A stretch of DNA of 64,000 bases from Lysobacteraceae bacterium (GTDB taxonomy: Bacteria; Pseudomonadota; Gammaproteobacteria; Xanthomonadales; Xanthomonadaceae). Where the stretch lies: assembly GCA_004297225.1 (NCBI GenBank), contig SCUI01000007.1:23901-87900 (forward strand), given 5' to 3'. Numbering within the stretch: position 1 is the first letter of the stretch; each line of letters opens with the position of its first letter. The translations under genes and the position numbers were made by a program. Below the pieces are notes generated by a model. The model did not search any database. It had not been told where the DNA came from and saw only the letters and a list, made by a program, of their open reading frames with translations. This document shows, piece after piece, positions 55,321-63,206 of this stretch.

Positions 55321-55815
55321 TCAACCCCCCCTAGGCATCCATTTCAGGTTCAATCGATCACCCGCGCACCAAACGGTCCAACGTCCTTCGGAGTATGGAT
55401 CTTCTTCAGTCTTGTAGCCCAGGCTTTCGGTTCCATCGAACAATTCTCCGCCTGAGCAGTGAAAGTTGTGCTCGATACCCCCAAGCTGCATCGTCACTGC
55501 CAGCGCCTCCAGCTTGAGCTCTTCCGGGTCAACGAGTACCCAGTTGGAACTGATTACGGCATCGCCGCCTTGAATCAATACGTCGCCACTTAGAGACACA
55601 AGGGAGCGGGTGTTGTCGGGATCTTGCGAAGACTCATCATTGATAATCAGGCTTTGGCGACCCATTGCTCTGAGCGGACCAATTTCAATTGAAACATCAT
55701 GCCCTTCGATCAAAGACGCTACTTGTACGTGTTGGCGGCTCTTACCGACAGCTCCACCAACGCAGAACGCGCCGACGAGAAACGCAGCGATCGCAATACG
55801 AAAATCCAGTTTCAT
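55321..55815 (-). CDS. Hypothetical secreted or membrane-anchored protein, atypical base composition
   Basis: A 164-residue protein I do not recognise. Residues 8-24 are hydrophobic (IAIAAFLVGAFCVGGAV), acting as signal peptide or single anchor. The rest is a hydrophilic, mixed-strand domain (RSLVSLSGDVLIQGGDAVIS) with two further cysteines (C120 in NFHCSGGE and C150 in VWCAGDR) that could form a disulfide in the periplasm. Codon and base use are visibly less GC-rich than the neighbours. ATG 55815 has AGGAG eight bases upstream; an upstream ATG at 55881 overlaps pepP and is unlikely. It has its own promoter and terminator, suggesting a recently gained single-gene unit. Confidence 0.68.
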   Translation of the reverse strand: MKLDFRIAIAAFLVGAFCVGGAVGKSRQHVQVASLIEGHDVSIEIGPLRAMGRQSLIINDESSQDPDNTRSLVSLSGDVLIQGGDAVISSNWVLVDPEELKLEALAVTMQLGGIEHNFHCSGGELFDGTESLGYKTEEDPYSEGRWTVWCAGDRLNLKWMPRGG

Positions 55816-55852
55816 CCCCCTATCTCCTTGGCGGCCAGTGCGATTGCCGACG

Positions 55853-55881
55853 CTTGTACCATACCTCACTGTATGCGTCAA
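55853..55881 (-). promoter_or_regulatory. Promoter of the orphan gene
   Basis: On the minus strand TTGACG (55881-55876) and TACAAG (55858-55853) are spaced by exactly 17 bases, 38 bases before the start codon. The -35 overlaps the pepP stop codon. Confidence 0.62.
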
Positions 55882-57212
55882 TCAATCCCAGGTCCCGCCA
55901 TCAGCGCTTCGATCTCGTCGGCGCTACGCGCAAGCTTCGCGGTGAGCACGCGGGCGCCGTCCTTCGTGACCACCACGTCGTCCTCGGTGCGGATGCCGAT
56001 ACCGCGCCATTTGGCGGCGACGCTGGTGTCGTCCGGCGCGATGTACAGCCCCGGCTCGATGGTGAACACCATCCCGGGCTCGAGCAGGCGCGACTCGCCC
56101 TCGATCCGGTAGTCGCCGACGTCATGCACGTCCAGGCCCAGCCAGTGCCCGGTCTTGTGCCGGTAGAAGCGCCGGTACGCGGCGGTCTCGATGTTCTTCG
56201 CGAGCGAACCCTTGAGCAGGCCCAGGCGCAGCAGGCCTTCGGTCAGCGTGCGCACGGCGGCGGCGTGGCCGGCCTCGTACGGCACGCCGGGGCGGGCCTG
56301 CGCCAGCGCCGCGGCATGCGCGGCGCCGACCAGGTCGTGCAGCGCGCGCTGCGCCGGGCTGAACCGGCCGGAGACGGGAAAGGTGCGGGTGACGTCGGAG
56401 GCGTAGTTGCGGTACTCGGCGCCGGCATCCACCAGCACCAGGTCACCATCCCTGGCCTGGCCGCGGTTGGCGACGTAGTGCAACACGCAGGCGTTGGCGC
56501 CGGCACCGACGATGCTGCCGTAAGCCGGAACCGCGTCGTTCCTGCGGAACACCCGTTCGATCTCGGCCTGCAGCTCGTACTCGTGCACGCCGGCGCGGAC
56601 GCAACGCATCGCCACCTCGTGCGCCTGGATGCTGATGGCGGCGGCACGCTGCAAGAGTTTCAGCTCGGCGGGCGACTTGAACAGGCGCAGCTCGTCGAGC
56701 AGGTGGCCGAGCTCCAGGAACTCGTGCGGCGGCTGCGCGCCGCTCCGCACCTGGGCACGCACCCGGTTGAGCCAGCCGATCAGCTTCAGGTCGAATTCGG
56801 TGTCGCGGCCGAAGTGGTAATAGACGCGGCTGCGGCCTTCGAGCAGTCCGGGCAGGATCTCGTCGAGGTCCTCGATCGGATAGGCATCGTCCATGCCGAA
56901 GTGCTCGACCGCGCCTTCCGGGCCTGCGCGCGGCCCGTCCCAGCCTTCGCGCTCCGGATCGCGTTCGCGGCAGAACAGGATCGCCTCGCCGTGGGCGCGT
57001 CCCGGCACCAGCACCAACACGGCCTCGGGCTCGGGGAAACCCGCGAGGTACCACAGGTCGGAATCCTGGCGATACGGATAATGGGTATCGCGGCTGCGGA
57101 TGCGCTCGGGCGCCGCGGGCAGGACCAGGATCGCGTCGTCACCGGCGCTGCGCATCAACTGCCGGCGCCGCCGCGCGAACTCCTTGCCGTCGATCCCGGT
57201 CACGGGCTTCAT
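55878..57212 (-). CDS. pepP: Xaa-Pro aminopeptidase
   Basis: M24B aminopeptidase P, releasing N-terminal residues preceding proline. The 444-residue protein opens with FARRRRQLMRSAGDDAILVL and DTHYPYRQDSDLWYLAGFPE, typical of aminopeptidase P. Dimetal ligands lie in LVLVDAGAEYRNYASDVTRT, HKTGHWLGLDVHD, MVFTIEPGLYI and IGIRTEDDVVVT. It follows ygfB by 10 bases, the conserved ygfB-pepP arrangement. Confidence 0.95.
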   Translation of the reverse strand: MKPVTGIDGKEFARRRRQLMRSAGDDAILVLPAAPERIRSRDTHYPYRQDSDLWYLAGFPEPEAVLVLVPGRAHGEAILFCRERDPEREGWDGPRAGPEGAVEHFGMDDAYPIEDLDEILPGLLEGRSRVYYHFGRDTEFDLKLIGWLNRVRAQVRSGAQPPHEFLELGHLLDELRLFKSPAELKLLQRAAAISIQAHEVAMRCVRAGVHEYELQAEIERVFRRNDAVPAYGSIVGAGANACVLHYVANRGQARDGDLVLVDAGAEYRNYASDVTRTFPVSGRFSPAQRALHDLVGAAHAAALAQARPGVPYEAGHAAAVRTLTEGLLRLGLLKGSLAKNIETAAYRRFYRHKTGHWLGLDVHDVGDYRIEGESRLLEPGMVFTIEPGLYIAPDDTSVAAKWRGIGIRTEDDVVVTKDGARVLTAKLARSADEIEALMAGPGID

Positions 57213-57222
57213 CGTGCCGCCT

Positions 57223-57765
57223 TCAATTCAGGCTCTGCCGATGGCGCGCCGCCAGCACGCAATCGCCATGCAGCAGCAACGCGGCCACGCGCACGAACTC
57301 CTCGATTTCGGCCAGCGCCTCCTCGTCCTCCTGGTCGCCGTCTTCCTGCGGCGCCGCCGCGGCCAGGCGCGCCAGGTCGGCCAACGCCTCGCGGCCTTCC
57401 CCGGACAATGCAGGCTTGGCGCCGGACGCCAGGCCGAAGCCGCCGAGGAACCCCCGGCACCATTCGAACAACGCGCCGCTGCGCTCCACCAGCAAAGCAT
57501 CCGCGCCGGGCAGCAGCAACTCGAAGCCGAAGTCGCGATCCTCGAATTGCGCGGCGCTGGCCTGGGCCATCCGCTCGAGGACTTCGCCGCCCGCGACCGA
57601 CAGCGACGGGTCGGCCAGCACCTTGCCCAGCCAGTCCTGGCCGATCTCGCCGCCGCCCGCGATCCAGCCGCACAACCCGCCATGCAGCTCGGATGGATCG
57701 ACCGCGAGCCCGGCCTTGCGAATGGCCGCTTCGACTTCCTCGATCTCGGGCAGGGTCCTGGACAC
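57223..57765 (-). CDS. ygfB: YgfB/UPF0149 family protein
   Basis: A 180-residue acidic, all-helical protein with the family motif ELHGGLCGWIAGGG and the C-terminal LAEIEEFVRVAALLLHGDCV. It is encoded upstream of pepP as in other gammaproteobacteria. Start is GTG 57765, with GAGG six bases upstream; the much longer upstream frame belongs to the divergent gene's shadow. In Pseudomonas a homologue has been linked to ampD regulation and beta-lactam tolerance; role here unknown. Confidence 0.88.
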   Translation of the reverse strand: MSRTLPEIEEVEAAIRKAGLAVDPSELHGGLCGWIAGGGEIGQDWLGKVLADPSLSVAGGEVLERMAQASAAQFEDRDFGFELLLPGADALLVERSGALFEWCRGFLGGFGLASGAKPALSGEGREALADLARLAAAAPQEDGDQEDEEALAEIEEFVRVAALLLHGDCVLAARHRQSLN

Positions 57766-57829
57766 GCAACGCCTCGGCAACTGGGGGGCCCAGTGTACCG
57801 AGGCGGACCGGGCGGGAGCGTCGCAAGGC

Positions 57830-57857
57830 TTGCCCGCAAGCGCGCTTGCCCTACACT
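57830..57857 (+). promoter_or_regulatory. Putative promoter of the GGDEF-EAL gene
   Basis: TTGCCC (57830-57835) and TACACT (57852-57857) are separated by 16 bases in the ygfB/GGDEF divergent gap, about 45 bases before the proposed start codon. Confidence 0.5.
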
Positions 57858-57901
57858 GGGGACTCCGCCGGTGGCGGTGCCTGGGGAGCAACAGCATCGC
57901 C

Positions 57902-60247
57902 TTGACCGGCAAATCGCGCGCGGGCAGCGTGAAGATCGTCATTGCCGCACTGGCCGGCATCTCCGCGCTCGCGGTGGCGATCGCGGCTCCGCTGCTGGCG
58001 TCGCCACTCGCGCCGGCGGCCACCCTCGCCTGGCGACATCCGCTGCTGCTGGGGACCTGCGTGGCGTTGGCGCTGGTCGCGCCCTGGCTGATGTGGCTGC
58101 AGCTGCGGCGCCAGCGCAGGCGCGAGAACGGCTGGTTCCAGCGCATCCGCGACCGCGAGGAACGCCTGAAGCTGGCGCTGTGGGCCTCCGGCGAGCAGTT
58201 CTGGGATTACGACTTCGCGCGCGACGAGCTCAAGCGCATGCGCGTGCGCGACGACATCAGCGACCCCGCCGAAATCACCGTCGATACCGAAGTCGAGTCC
58301 AACCACCGGATCCATCCCGACGACCTGCCACTGGTCCGCGAGCGCCTGCGCCGGCACCTGTCGGGCAAATCGCCGCTGTTCCTGTCCGAGCACCGGGTGA
58401 TCGGCGATGACGGGCAATGGACCTGGGTGCTGGCGCGCGGGCGCGGAGTCGAGCGCGACGCCAGCGGGCGCGTGCGTCGGCTCGCCGGCACCGCGCGCAA
58501 CACCACCCACAGCCGCGAAGCCGAGAACGAGCGGCGGATCGCCTCGGAAGTGCTGCGCAGCATGAGCGAGGCGGTGTGCGTGCTGAACCGCGAGTTCGAC
58601 TTCATCTCGGTCAATCCCGCGTTCTCGCGGATGACCGGCTATGGCGAAGCGGAGATCGCCACGCGCAACGCCAGCCTGCTCGACAGCGCCCAGCACCCCA
58701 CGTCGTACTACTCGGAAATCCGAGGCGAGTTGCGCCACCACGGCCGCTGGTCGGGCGAGATGTGGCAGCGGCGCAAGGACGGCGACGAATTCCTTTGCGC
58801 CTACGAGTGCAGCGCGGTGCTGGATGGCGCCGGCCGGCACTCGCTCTACGTGCTGGTGCTCAACGACATCACCGAGCAAAAGCGCGCCGAACAGGAATTG
58901 CGCTACCTCGCCAACTTCGACCCGCTGACCAACCTGCCCAACCGCACGCTGCTGGCGGAGCGGCTGTCGCGCGCGATCGTGCGCGCCCGCCGCCAGGGCG
59001 ACCGGATCGCGGTGCTGTTCCTGGACCTGGACCGGTTCAAGGACATCAACGACACCCTCGGCCACGCCGCCGGCGACCGCCTCCTGCGCGCCGCGGCCAC
59101 GCGCCTGCAGGAACTGGTGGGCAAGCGGCACACGGTGGCGCGGCTGGGCGGCGACGAGTTCACGGTCGTGCTGGAAGGCCTCGACACGCCGGAGGACGCC
59201 GACGAGGCCGCGCGCGGGATCATCGCCGCGTTCGAGGCGCCGCTGCTGCTCGACGATCGCCAGGACATCGCCATCACCCCCTCGATCGGCATCAGCCTGT
59301 ATCCGGACCATGCGCAGGTTCCCACCGAACTGCTGAAGCAGGCCGATACCGCGATGTACCAGGCCAAGGCCGCGGGGCGGCGCACGTTCATGCGCTACAG
59401 CCAGGCGATGGATGCGTCGATCCGCCAGCGGGCCAGCGTTTCCGGCGCGCTGCGGAAGGTGCTCGACCGCGGCGAGCTGCGCCTGGTGTACCAGCCGAGG
59501 CTGTCGCTGTCGCAGTCGCGGATCGTCAGCGTCGAGGCACTGCTGCGCTGGGAAGGTCCTGACGGGGATATCCCGCCGGCGGAGTTCATCCCGCTGGCCG
59601 AGGAGAGCGGGCTGATCATGGAGATCGGCGAATGGGTGCTGCGCGAGGCCTGCAGTACCGTGGCCGGCTGGCAGCGCGACTCGCTCCCCGGCATCGGCGT
59701 CTCGGTGAACGTCTCGGCGCTGCAGTTGCTGCGCAGCGATTTCCCCGCCGCCGTCGCGTGCGTCCTCGACGACACCGGGCTGGAACCGGGGACCCTGGAG
59801 CTGGAACTCACCGAGTCGGTGGTCATGGCCAACGCCCGGCAGACCGTGGAAAGGCTGCAGGCCTTCCGCGATCTTGGCGTGAGCCTGGCGATCGACGACT
59901 TCGGCACCGGCTATTCGTCGCTGGCCTATCTCAAGCGCCTGCCGATCAACACGCTGAAGATCGACAAGGAATTCGTCGACGGCCTCGACCTGGGCCACGG
60001 CTCGGAAGACGCCGCGATCACCACCACGGTGCTGGCGATGGCGCGCGCGCTGGGCCTGAACGTGGTTGCGGAGGGCGTGGAGTCCGAGGCCCAGTTGCAG
60101 TTCCTGCGCGAGCACGACTGCGACGAGGTCCAGGGCTACTGGCTCTCGCCGCCGCTGGAGGCCGGCCAGTGCCAGTCCTTCATCCACGGCTGGCGGGCGA
60201 AGCCAGGGCGTACCGGCCGGGAGCCGGAACTGGCGCCGCTGGCCTGA
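57902..60247 (+). CDS. PAS-GGDEF-EAL cyclic-di-GMP signalling protein
   Basis: A 781-residue membrane-linked protein that could make and degrade cyclic di-GMP. Two hydrophobic segments (about 12-34 and 42-62) are followed by two PAS/PAC domains (the second with MSEAVCVLNREFDFISVNPA). GGDEF is intact at 416-420 (RLGGDEFTVV), with no obvious RxxD inhibitory site. EAL is intact at 545-547 (VEALLRWEG), with DDFGTGYSSLAYLKRLP and the loop 6 region. The start is uncertain: TTG 57902 is the first codon in the coding segment, GTG 57929 an alternative; no ideal ribosome-binding site is seen. Codons further upstream lie antisense to ygfB. Confidence 0.9.
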   Translation: MTGKSRAGSVKIVIAALAGISALAVAIAAPLLASPLAPAATLAWRHPLLLGTCVALALVAPWLMWLQLRRQRRRENGWFQRIRDREERLKLALWASGEQFWDYDFARDELKRMRVRDDISDPAEITVDTEVESNHRIHPDDLPLVRERLRRHLSGKSPLFLSEHRVIGDDGQWTWVLARGRGVERDASGRVRRLAGTARNTTHSREAENERRIASEVLRSMSEAVCVLNREFDFISVNPAFSRMTGYGEAEIATRNASLLDSAQHPTSYYSEIRGELRHHGRWSGEMWQRRKDGDEFLCAYECSAVLDGAGRHSLYVLVLNDITEQKRAEQELRYLANFDPLTNLPNRTLLAERLSRAIVRARRQGDRIAVLFLDLDRFKDINDTLGHAAGDRLLRAAATRLQELVGKRHTVARLGGDEFTVVLEGLDTPEDADEAARGIIAAFEAPLLLDDRQDIAITPSIGISLYPDHAQVPTELLKQADTAMYQAKAAGRRTFMRYSQAMDASIRQRASVSGALRKVLDRGELRLVYQPRLSLSQSRIVSVEALLRWEGPDGDIPPAEFIPLAEESGLIMEIGEWVLREACSTVAGWQRDSLPGIGVSVNVSALQLLRSDFPAAVACVLDDTGLEPGTLELELTESVVMANARQTVERLQAFRDLGVSLAIDDFGTGYSSLAYLKRLPINTLKIDKEFVDGLDLGHGSEDAAITTTVLAMARALGLNVVAEGVESEAQLQFLREHDCDEVQGYWLSPPLEAGQCQSFIHGWRAKPGRTGREPELAPLA

Positions 60248-60287
60248 ACGCCTTGACCGCCCCCCGGGCGCTGCCTATCGTGCGGCC

Positions 60288-60509
60288 ATGGACTCCGCCG
60301 AGGTGATCGCCCAGCTCAACGCCATCGCCGCGCGGGTGGAAGCGCTGGCCGAGCGTGCGCGCCTGCTCGCGGAAGAAAACCAGCGCCTGCGGCTGCAACA
60401 GGAGCAACTGGCCGGCGAACGTTCCCAGCTGCTGGCCAAGAACGAACAGGCGCGCTCCCGGGTCGAGGCGATGATCGCCCGGCTGAAATCGCTGGAACAG
60501 CACACCTGA
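60288..60509 (+). CDS. Small coiled-coil protein (TIGR02449-like)
   Basis: A 73-residue protein that is one continuous heptad pattern (IAARVEALAERARLLAEENQ, RLRLQQEQLAGERSQLLAKN). This short family is typically encoded just upstream of zapA in gammaproteobacteria and is presumed to have a division-related role (inference from position). Start ATG 60288 is the first sensible methionine; the longer frame overlaps the GGDEF-EAL gene. Confidence 0.82.
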   Translation: MDSAEVIAQLNAIAARVEALAERARLLAEENQRLRLQQEQLAGERSQLLAKNEQARSRVEAMIARLKSLEQHT

Positions 60510-60516
60510 GGCCGCC

Positions 60517-60810
60517 ATGGGCAACGCCAGCGAACCCGTTTCCGTACGCCTGCTCGATCGCGAATACACCGTCGGCGTCGAACCCGGAGAACGCGACAGC
60601 CTGATGGCGGCCGCGCGCCTGCTCGACGCCAAGATGCGCGAGATCCGCGGCGGCAACCGGATGGCGGCGGCGGATCGAGTCGCGGTGCTGGCGGCGCTGA
60701 ACCTCGCGCATGAATTGCAGCAGCTGCGCGACGACAACGCCGACCGCGACCGCGAAGTGGCGCGGGTGCTGGACGGCATGCAACGCCGCCTCGACGGCCT
60801 TGGCGCCTGA
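60517..60810 (+). CDS. zapA: Cell division protein ZapA
   Basis: A 97-residue FtsZ-ring stabiliser. The N-terminal domain binds FtsZ (VSVRLLDREYTVGVEPGERD, then SLMAAARLLDAKM) and the C-terminal half is a coiled coil (HELQQLRDDNADRDREVARV). It starts 7 bases after the coiled-coil gene and is followed by the 6S RNA gene, a conserved order. Confidence 0.94.
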   Translation: MGNASEPVSVRLLDREYTVGVEPGERDSLMAAARLLDAKMREIRGGNRMAAADRVAVLAALNLAHELQQLRDDNADRDREVARVLDGMQRRLDGLGA

Positions 60811-60872
60811 GGCGCATTCACGCGCGCGCCGCACGGCTGAACAGCGGCACCGCGCGAACCGACGAATGGATG

Positions 60873-60899
60873 TTGCACGCGACGGCGCGCGGCTATACT
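60873..60899 (+). promoter_or_regulatory. Promoter of 6S RNA
   Basis: TTGCAC (60873-60878) and TATACT (60894-60899), spaced by 15 bases, sit immediately before the predicted 5' end of 6S RNA. Confidence 0.65.
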
Positions 60900-60904
60900 G
60901 CGGC

Positions 60905-61092
60905 TGCGTCCTCTGCCCTGCGCGACGGCGTGCGCAAACATTACCCTTGGCCCTTAAAAGCGACCACGGGGATGCAGCGGTAGCCAGGCGTGCAAGTCCG
61001 CCCTCGAGCGGAAAGCCCGAAGGTTGCCAGGCATTCCCACTTGAACCCCGGGTTCAAGGTCGTTTCGCACGCATCGCCATGGCGGAGGATGT
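60905..61092 (+). ncRNA. ssrS: 6S RNA
   Basis: Regulatory RNA that mimics an open promoter and sequesters sigma-70 RNA polymerase in stationary phase. The terminal stem pairs TCCTCTGCC (60909-60917) with GGCGGAGGA (61081-61089), allowing a G-U pair. The diagnostic hairpin ACTTGAACCCCGGGTTCAAG lies near 61040-61060, and CCCTTAAAAGCGACC is typical of the central region. Length of about 188 and position between zapA and the 5-formyltetrahydrofolate cyclo-ligase gene match the gammaproteobacterial locus. Ends are estimated to within several bases. Confidence 0.9.
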
Positions 61093-61116
61093 ACCTGTTA
61101 CGGCGACAGCCCGTCG

Positions 61117-61143
61117 AAGCCCGCGTCCACAAGGCGCGGGCTT
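61117..61143 (+). terminator. Hairpin downstream of 6S RNA
   Basis: AAGCCCGCG (61117-61125) and CGCGGGCTT (61135-61143) form a 9-base stem with a 9-base loop, 15 bases before the fau start. There is no U tract, so it may attenuate or mark processing rather than fully terminate; read-through into fau is expected. Confidence 0.5.
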
Positions 61144-61158
61144 CTCGCGTATCGCGGC

Positions 61159-61755
61159 ATGAACGCCGACCGTGCCAGCCTGCGTCGCGAATTGCGCGCC
61201 CGACGCCGTGCGATCCCGCCGGCCGCGCGCATCGCGGCGGCCGAAGCGCTGGCCGCGCGGATCCTGGCGCTGCCGTTCCTGCCCGCGGTCGGCGACCTCG
61301 CCGGCTACTGGGCGATGGACGGGGAAATCGCATTGCACGTGCTGCAGTTGCGCTTGCCGCAGGCGCTGCGCTATTGCCTGCCGGTGCTGTCGGGCGATGG
61401 GCGCCTGCGGTTCGCGCCCTGGTCGCCCGGCGCACCCCTGGTGGCGAACCGGCACGGCATCCCCGAACCCGACGTGGACGAGTCGGCACTCATCGAACCC
61501 GAGGCGATGTCGCTGGTGCTGGTGCCGCTGGTCGGCTTCGATGCGCGCGGGCACCGGCTGGGCATGGGTGGCGGCTGGTACGATCGCAGTTTCGCTTTCC
61601 GCAACGCGACCGGCGCGACACCGCCGCCCTGGCTGGTGGGCGTCGGCTTCAAGGCACAGCAGGTGGACGCGCTGGCGGCCGCGGAATGGGACGTGCCGCT
61701 GGACGCCGTGTGCACCGAGCAGGACGTCCACTTCGCGCACCATGCCGTTCCATGA
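61159..61755 (+). CDS. fau: 5-formyltetrahydrofolate cyclo-ligase
   Basis: ATP-dependent enzyme converting 5-formyl-THF to 5,10-methenyl-THF (also called ygfA). The 198-residue protein has the N-terminal LRRELRARRRAIPPAAR, the folate-site ELVLVPLVGFD-like segment SLVLVPLVGFDARGHRLGMG and GGWYDR. It directly follows 6S RNA, as in E. coli ssrS-ygfA. Confidence 0.93.
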   Translation: MNADRASLRRELRARRRAIPPAARIAAAEALAARILALPFLPAVGDLAGYWAMDGEIALHVLQLRLPQALRYCLPVLSGDGRLRFAPWSPGAPLVANRHGIPEPDVDESALIEPEAMSLVLVPLVGFDARGHRLGMGGGWYDRSFAFRNATGATPPPWLVGVGFKAQQVDALAAAEWDVPLDAVCTEQDVHFAHHAVP

Positions 61756-61765
61756 CAGGACCACG

Positions 61766-62242
61766 ATGACCCCGCGCAAGCGCCACTGGCTGATGAAGTC
61801 CGAGCCCGGCGATTTTTCCATCGACGACCTGCGTCGCGTCGGCACCGAACCGTGGACCGGCGTGCGCAACTACCAGGCGCGGAATTTCATGCGCCAGATG
61901 CAGGTCGGCGATGGGGTGCTGTTCTACCACTCCAACTGCGAGGTTCCCGGCATCTACGGCCTCGCCGAGGTCGCAAGCGCGCCGTACCCGGACCCGACCC
62001 AGTTCAAGCGCAAGTCGAAGTACTTCGACCCGAAGGCCACGCCGGAGCAGCCGCGCTGGGACCTGGTGGACGTGCGCTACGAGCGGCACCTGGCGCGGCC
62101 GATCCCGCTCGAGGAGATCCGCGGCCATGCCGATGCCCTGGGCGAGGATTTCGCGCTGGTACGAAAAGGCTCCCGCCTGTCCGTGCTGCCGGTGACGGCG
62201 GCGCAATGGAAGCTGCTCCTTTCCCTGGAATCGAACGCATGA
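61766..62242 (+). CDS. EVE-domain protein
   Basis: A 158-residue single-domain protein of the PUA-like EVE superfamily, which binds modified bases. Visible: [50 protein letters not shown], and the [16 protein letters not shown] aromatic cage region. Start ATG 61766 has AGGA six bases upstream; ATG 61742 overlaps fau and is less likely. Its position between fau and rpiA argues for a housekeeping role rather than a defence fusion. Confidence 0.92.
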   Translation: MTPRKRHWLMKSEPGDFSIDDLRRVGTEPWTGVRNYQARNFMRQMQVGDGVLFYHSNCEVPGIYGLAEVASAPYPDPTQFKRKSKYFDPKATPEQPRWDLVDVRYERHLARPIPLEEIRGHADALGEDFALVRKGSRLSVLPVTAAQWKLLLSLESNA

Positions 62243-62886
62243 CCGAAGCCAAGCGCCTGGCCGGCGAAAAGGCCATCGAGTACGTCGAGGACGGCATGGT
62301 GGTCGGCGTCGGTACCGGCTCGACGGTGGCGTACTTCATCGATGCGCTGGCGCGGATCCGCGACCGCATCGCCGGCACCGTCTCCAGCTCCGAGCAGAGC
62401 ACCGCGAGGCTGCGCAGCCATGGCATCGAGGTCATGGAGCTCAACGACACCGGGCCGCTGTCGCTGTACGTGGACGGCGCCGACGAGTGCGACCCCGGCA
62501 AGTGCCTGATCAAGGGCGGGGGCGCGGCGCTCACCCGCGAAAAGATCATCGCCCAGGCGAGCGAGCGCTTCGTCTGCATCATCGACCCGGCCAAGCGCGT
62601 GGACGTGCTCGGCCGCTTCCCGTTGCCGGTGGAGGTGGTGCCGATGGCGCGCAGCCTGGTGGCGCGCGAACTCGTCCAGCTCACCGGCGGCCAGCCGGTC
62701 TGGCGCCAGGGCACCACCACCGACAACGGCAACTGGATCCTGGACGTGCACAACCTGCGCATCAGCGATCCCGTGGCGATGGAAACCGCGATCAACCAGC
62801 TCCCCGGCGTGGTCAGCGTCGGGCTGTTCGCGCGGCGCCGTGCCGACATCGTCATCGTCGGCGGCGAACCGCCGCTCGTTTTCTAG
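62239..62886 (+). CDS. rpiA: Ribose-5-phosphate isomerase A
   Basis: Interconverts ribose 5-phosphate and ribulose 5-phosphate in the pentose phosphate pathway. The 215-residue protein shows [35 protein letters not shown] with the catalytic Asp residues, [12 protein letters not shown] (catalytic Glu/Lys region) and the C-terminal [22 protein letters not shown] overlaps the EVE stop (ATGA). Confidence 0.96.
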   Translation: MTEAKRLAGEKAIEYVEDGMVVGVGTGSTVAYFIDALARIRDRIAGTVSSSEQSTARLRSHGIEVMELNDTGPLSLYVDGADECDPGKCLIKGGGAALTREKIIAQASERFVCIIDPAKRVDVLGRFPLPVEVVPMARSLVARELVQLTGGQPVWRQGTTTDNGNWILDVHNLRISDPVAMETAINQLPGVVSVGLFARRRADIVIVGGEPPLVF

Positions 62887-62896
62887 CCTTCACGGG

Positions 62897-62996
62897 CGAC
62901 GGGAAGGCCCGGGCTTTTGGGCGAATGTCCCCCGGCCGCCGTCTTCGACGGCGGCCTCCTCCTTGATTTCGCCCAAAAGCCCGGACCTTCCCGTCG
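62897..62996. repeat. Palindromic element A downstream of rpiA
   Basis: Outer arms 62897-62925 and 62968-62996 are 29 bases each, complementary except for one position. The core TGTCCCCC, an inner 10-base stem (GGCCGCCGTC, 62934-62943; GACGGCGGCC, 62947-62956) and TCCTCCTTGAT fill the interior. It begins 10 bases after the rpiA stop. A sister element lies at 63042-63142 with the same core and different arms. Confidence 0.88.
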
Positions 62997-63041
62997 CTGG
63001 TTGCTGCTTCGCGCTTGCGAGGGCCGATTGAAAGAGTGGAA

Positions 63042-63142
63042 AGCCGGGTGGGGGTGCCCTTCGGAGCGAATGTCCCCCGGCGTCGGGCGTACGCCCGCCG
63101 CCTCCTCCTTTATTTCGCTCCGAAGGGCACCCCCACCCGGCT
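63042..63142. repeat. Palindromic element B between rpiA and the rRNA operon
   Basis: Outer arms 63042-63070 and 63114-63142 are perfectly complementary over 29 bases. The interior repeats the element A core: TGTCCCCC, an inner stem (63079-63089 with 63092-63102, one mismatch), then TCCTCCTTTAT. Only the innermost five arm bases, GCGAA and TTCGC, are shared with element A; the other 24 arm bases differ completely. Confidence 0.88.
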
Positions 63143-63166
63143 CCACCCGGAAGCGAGCGGGCAAAG

Positions 63167-63197
63167 AAAAACCCCGCAGCCGGGGCTGCGGGGTTTT
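63167..63197 (-). terminator. Terminator of the rRNA operon
   Basis: A 14-base perfect stem (AAAACCCCGCAGCC at 63168-63181, complement at 63184-63197) followed on the minus strand by a run of five Ts. It lies about 10 bases beyond the 5S rRNA 3' end. The stem also ends in four Ts on the plus strand, so it can act in both directions. Confidence 0.88.
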
Positions 63198-63206
63198 GGG
63201 TAAAGA

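Noticed and set aside
57416..57901. N-terminal extension of the GGDEF-EAL frame
   Set aside because: It runs antisense to ygfB, has Ser/Pro/Arg-rich noise composition and lies upstream of the likely promoter at 57830-57857.
61766..62242. EVE-domain protein as a defence-system component
   Set aside because: It is a single domain between fau and rpiA with no restriction, helicase or nuclease partner; a housekeeping context is more likely.
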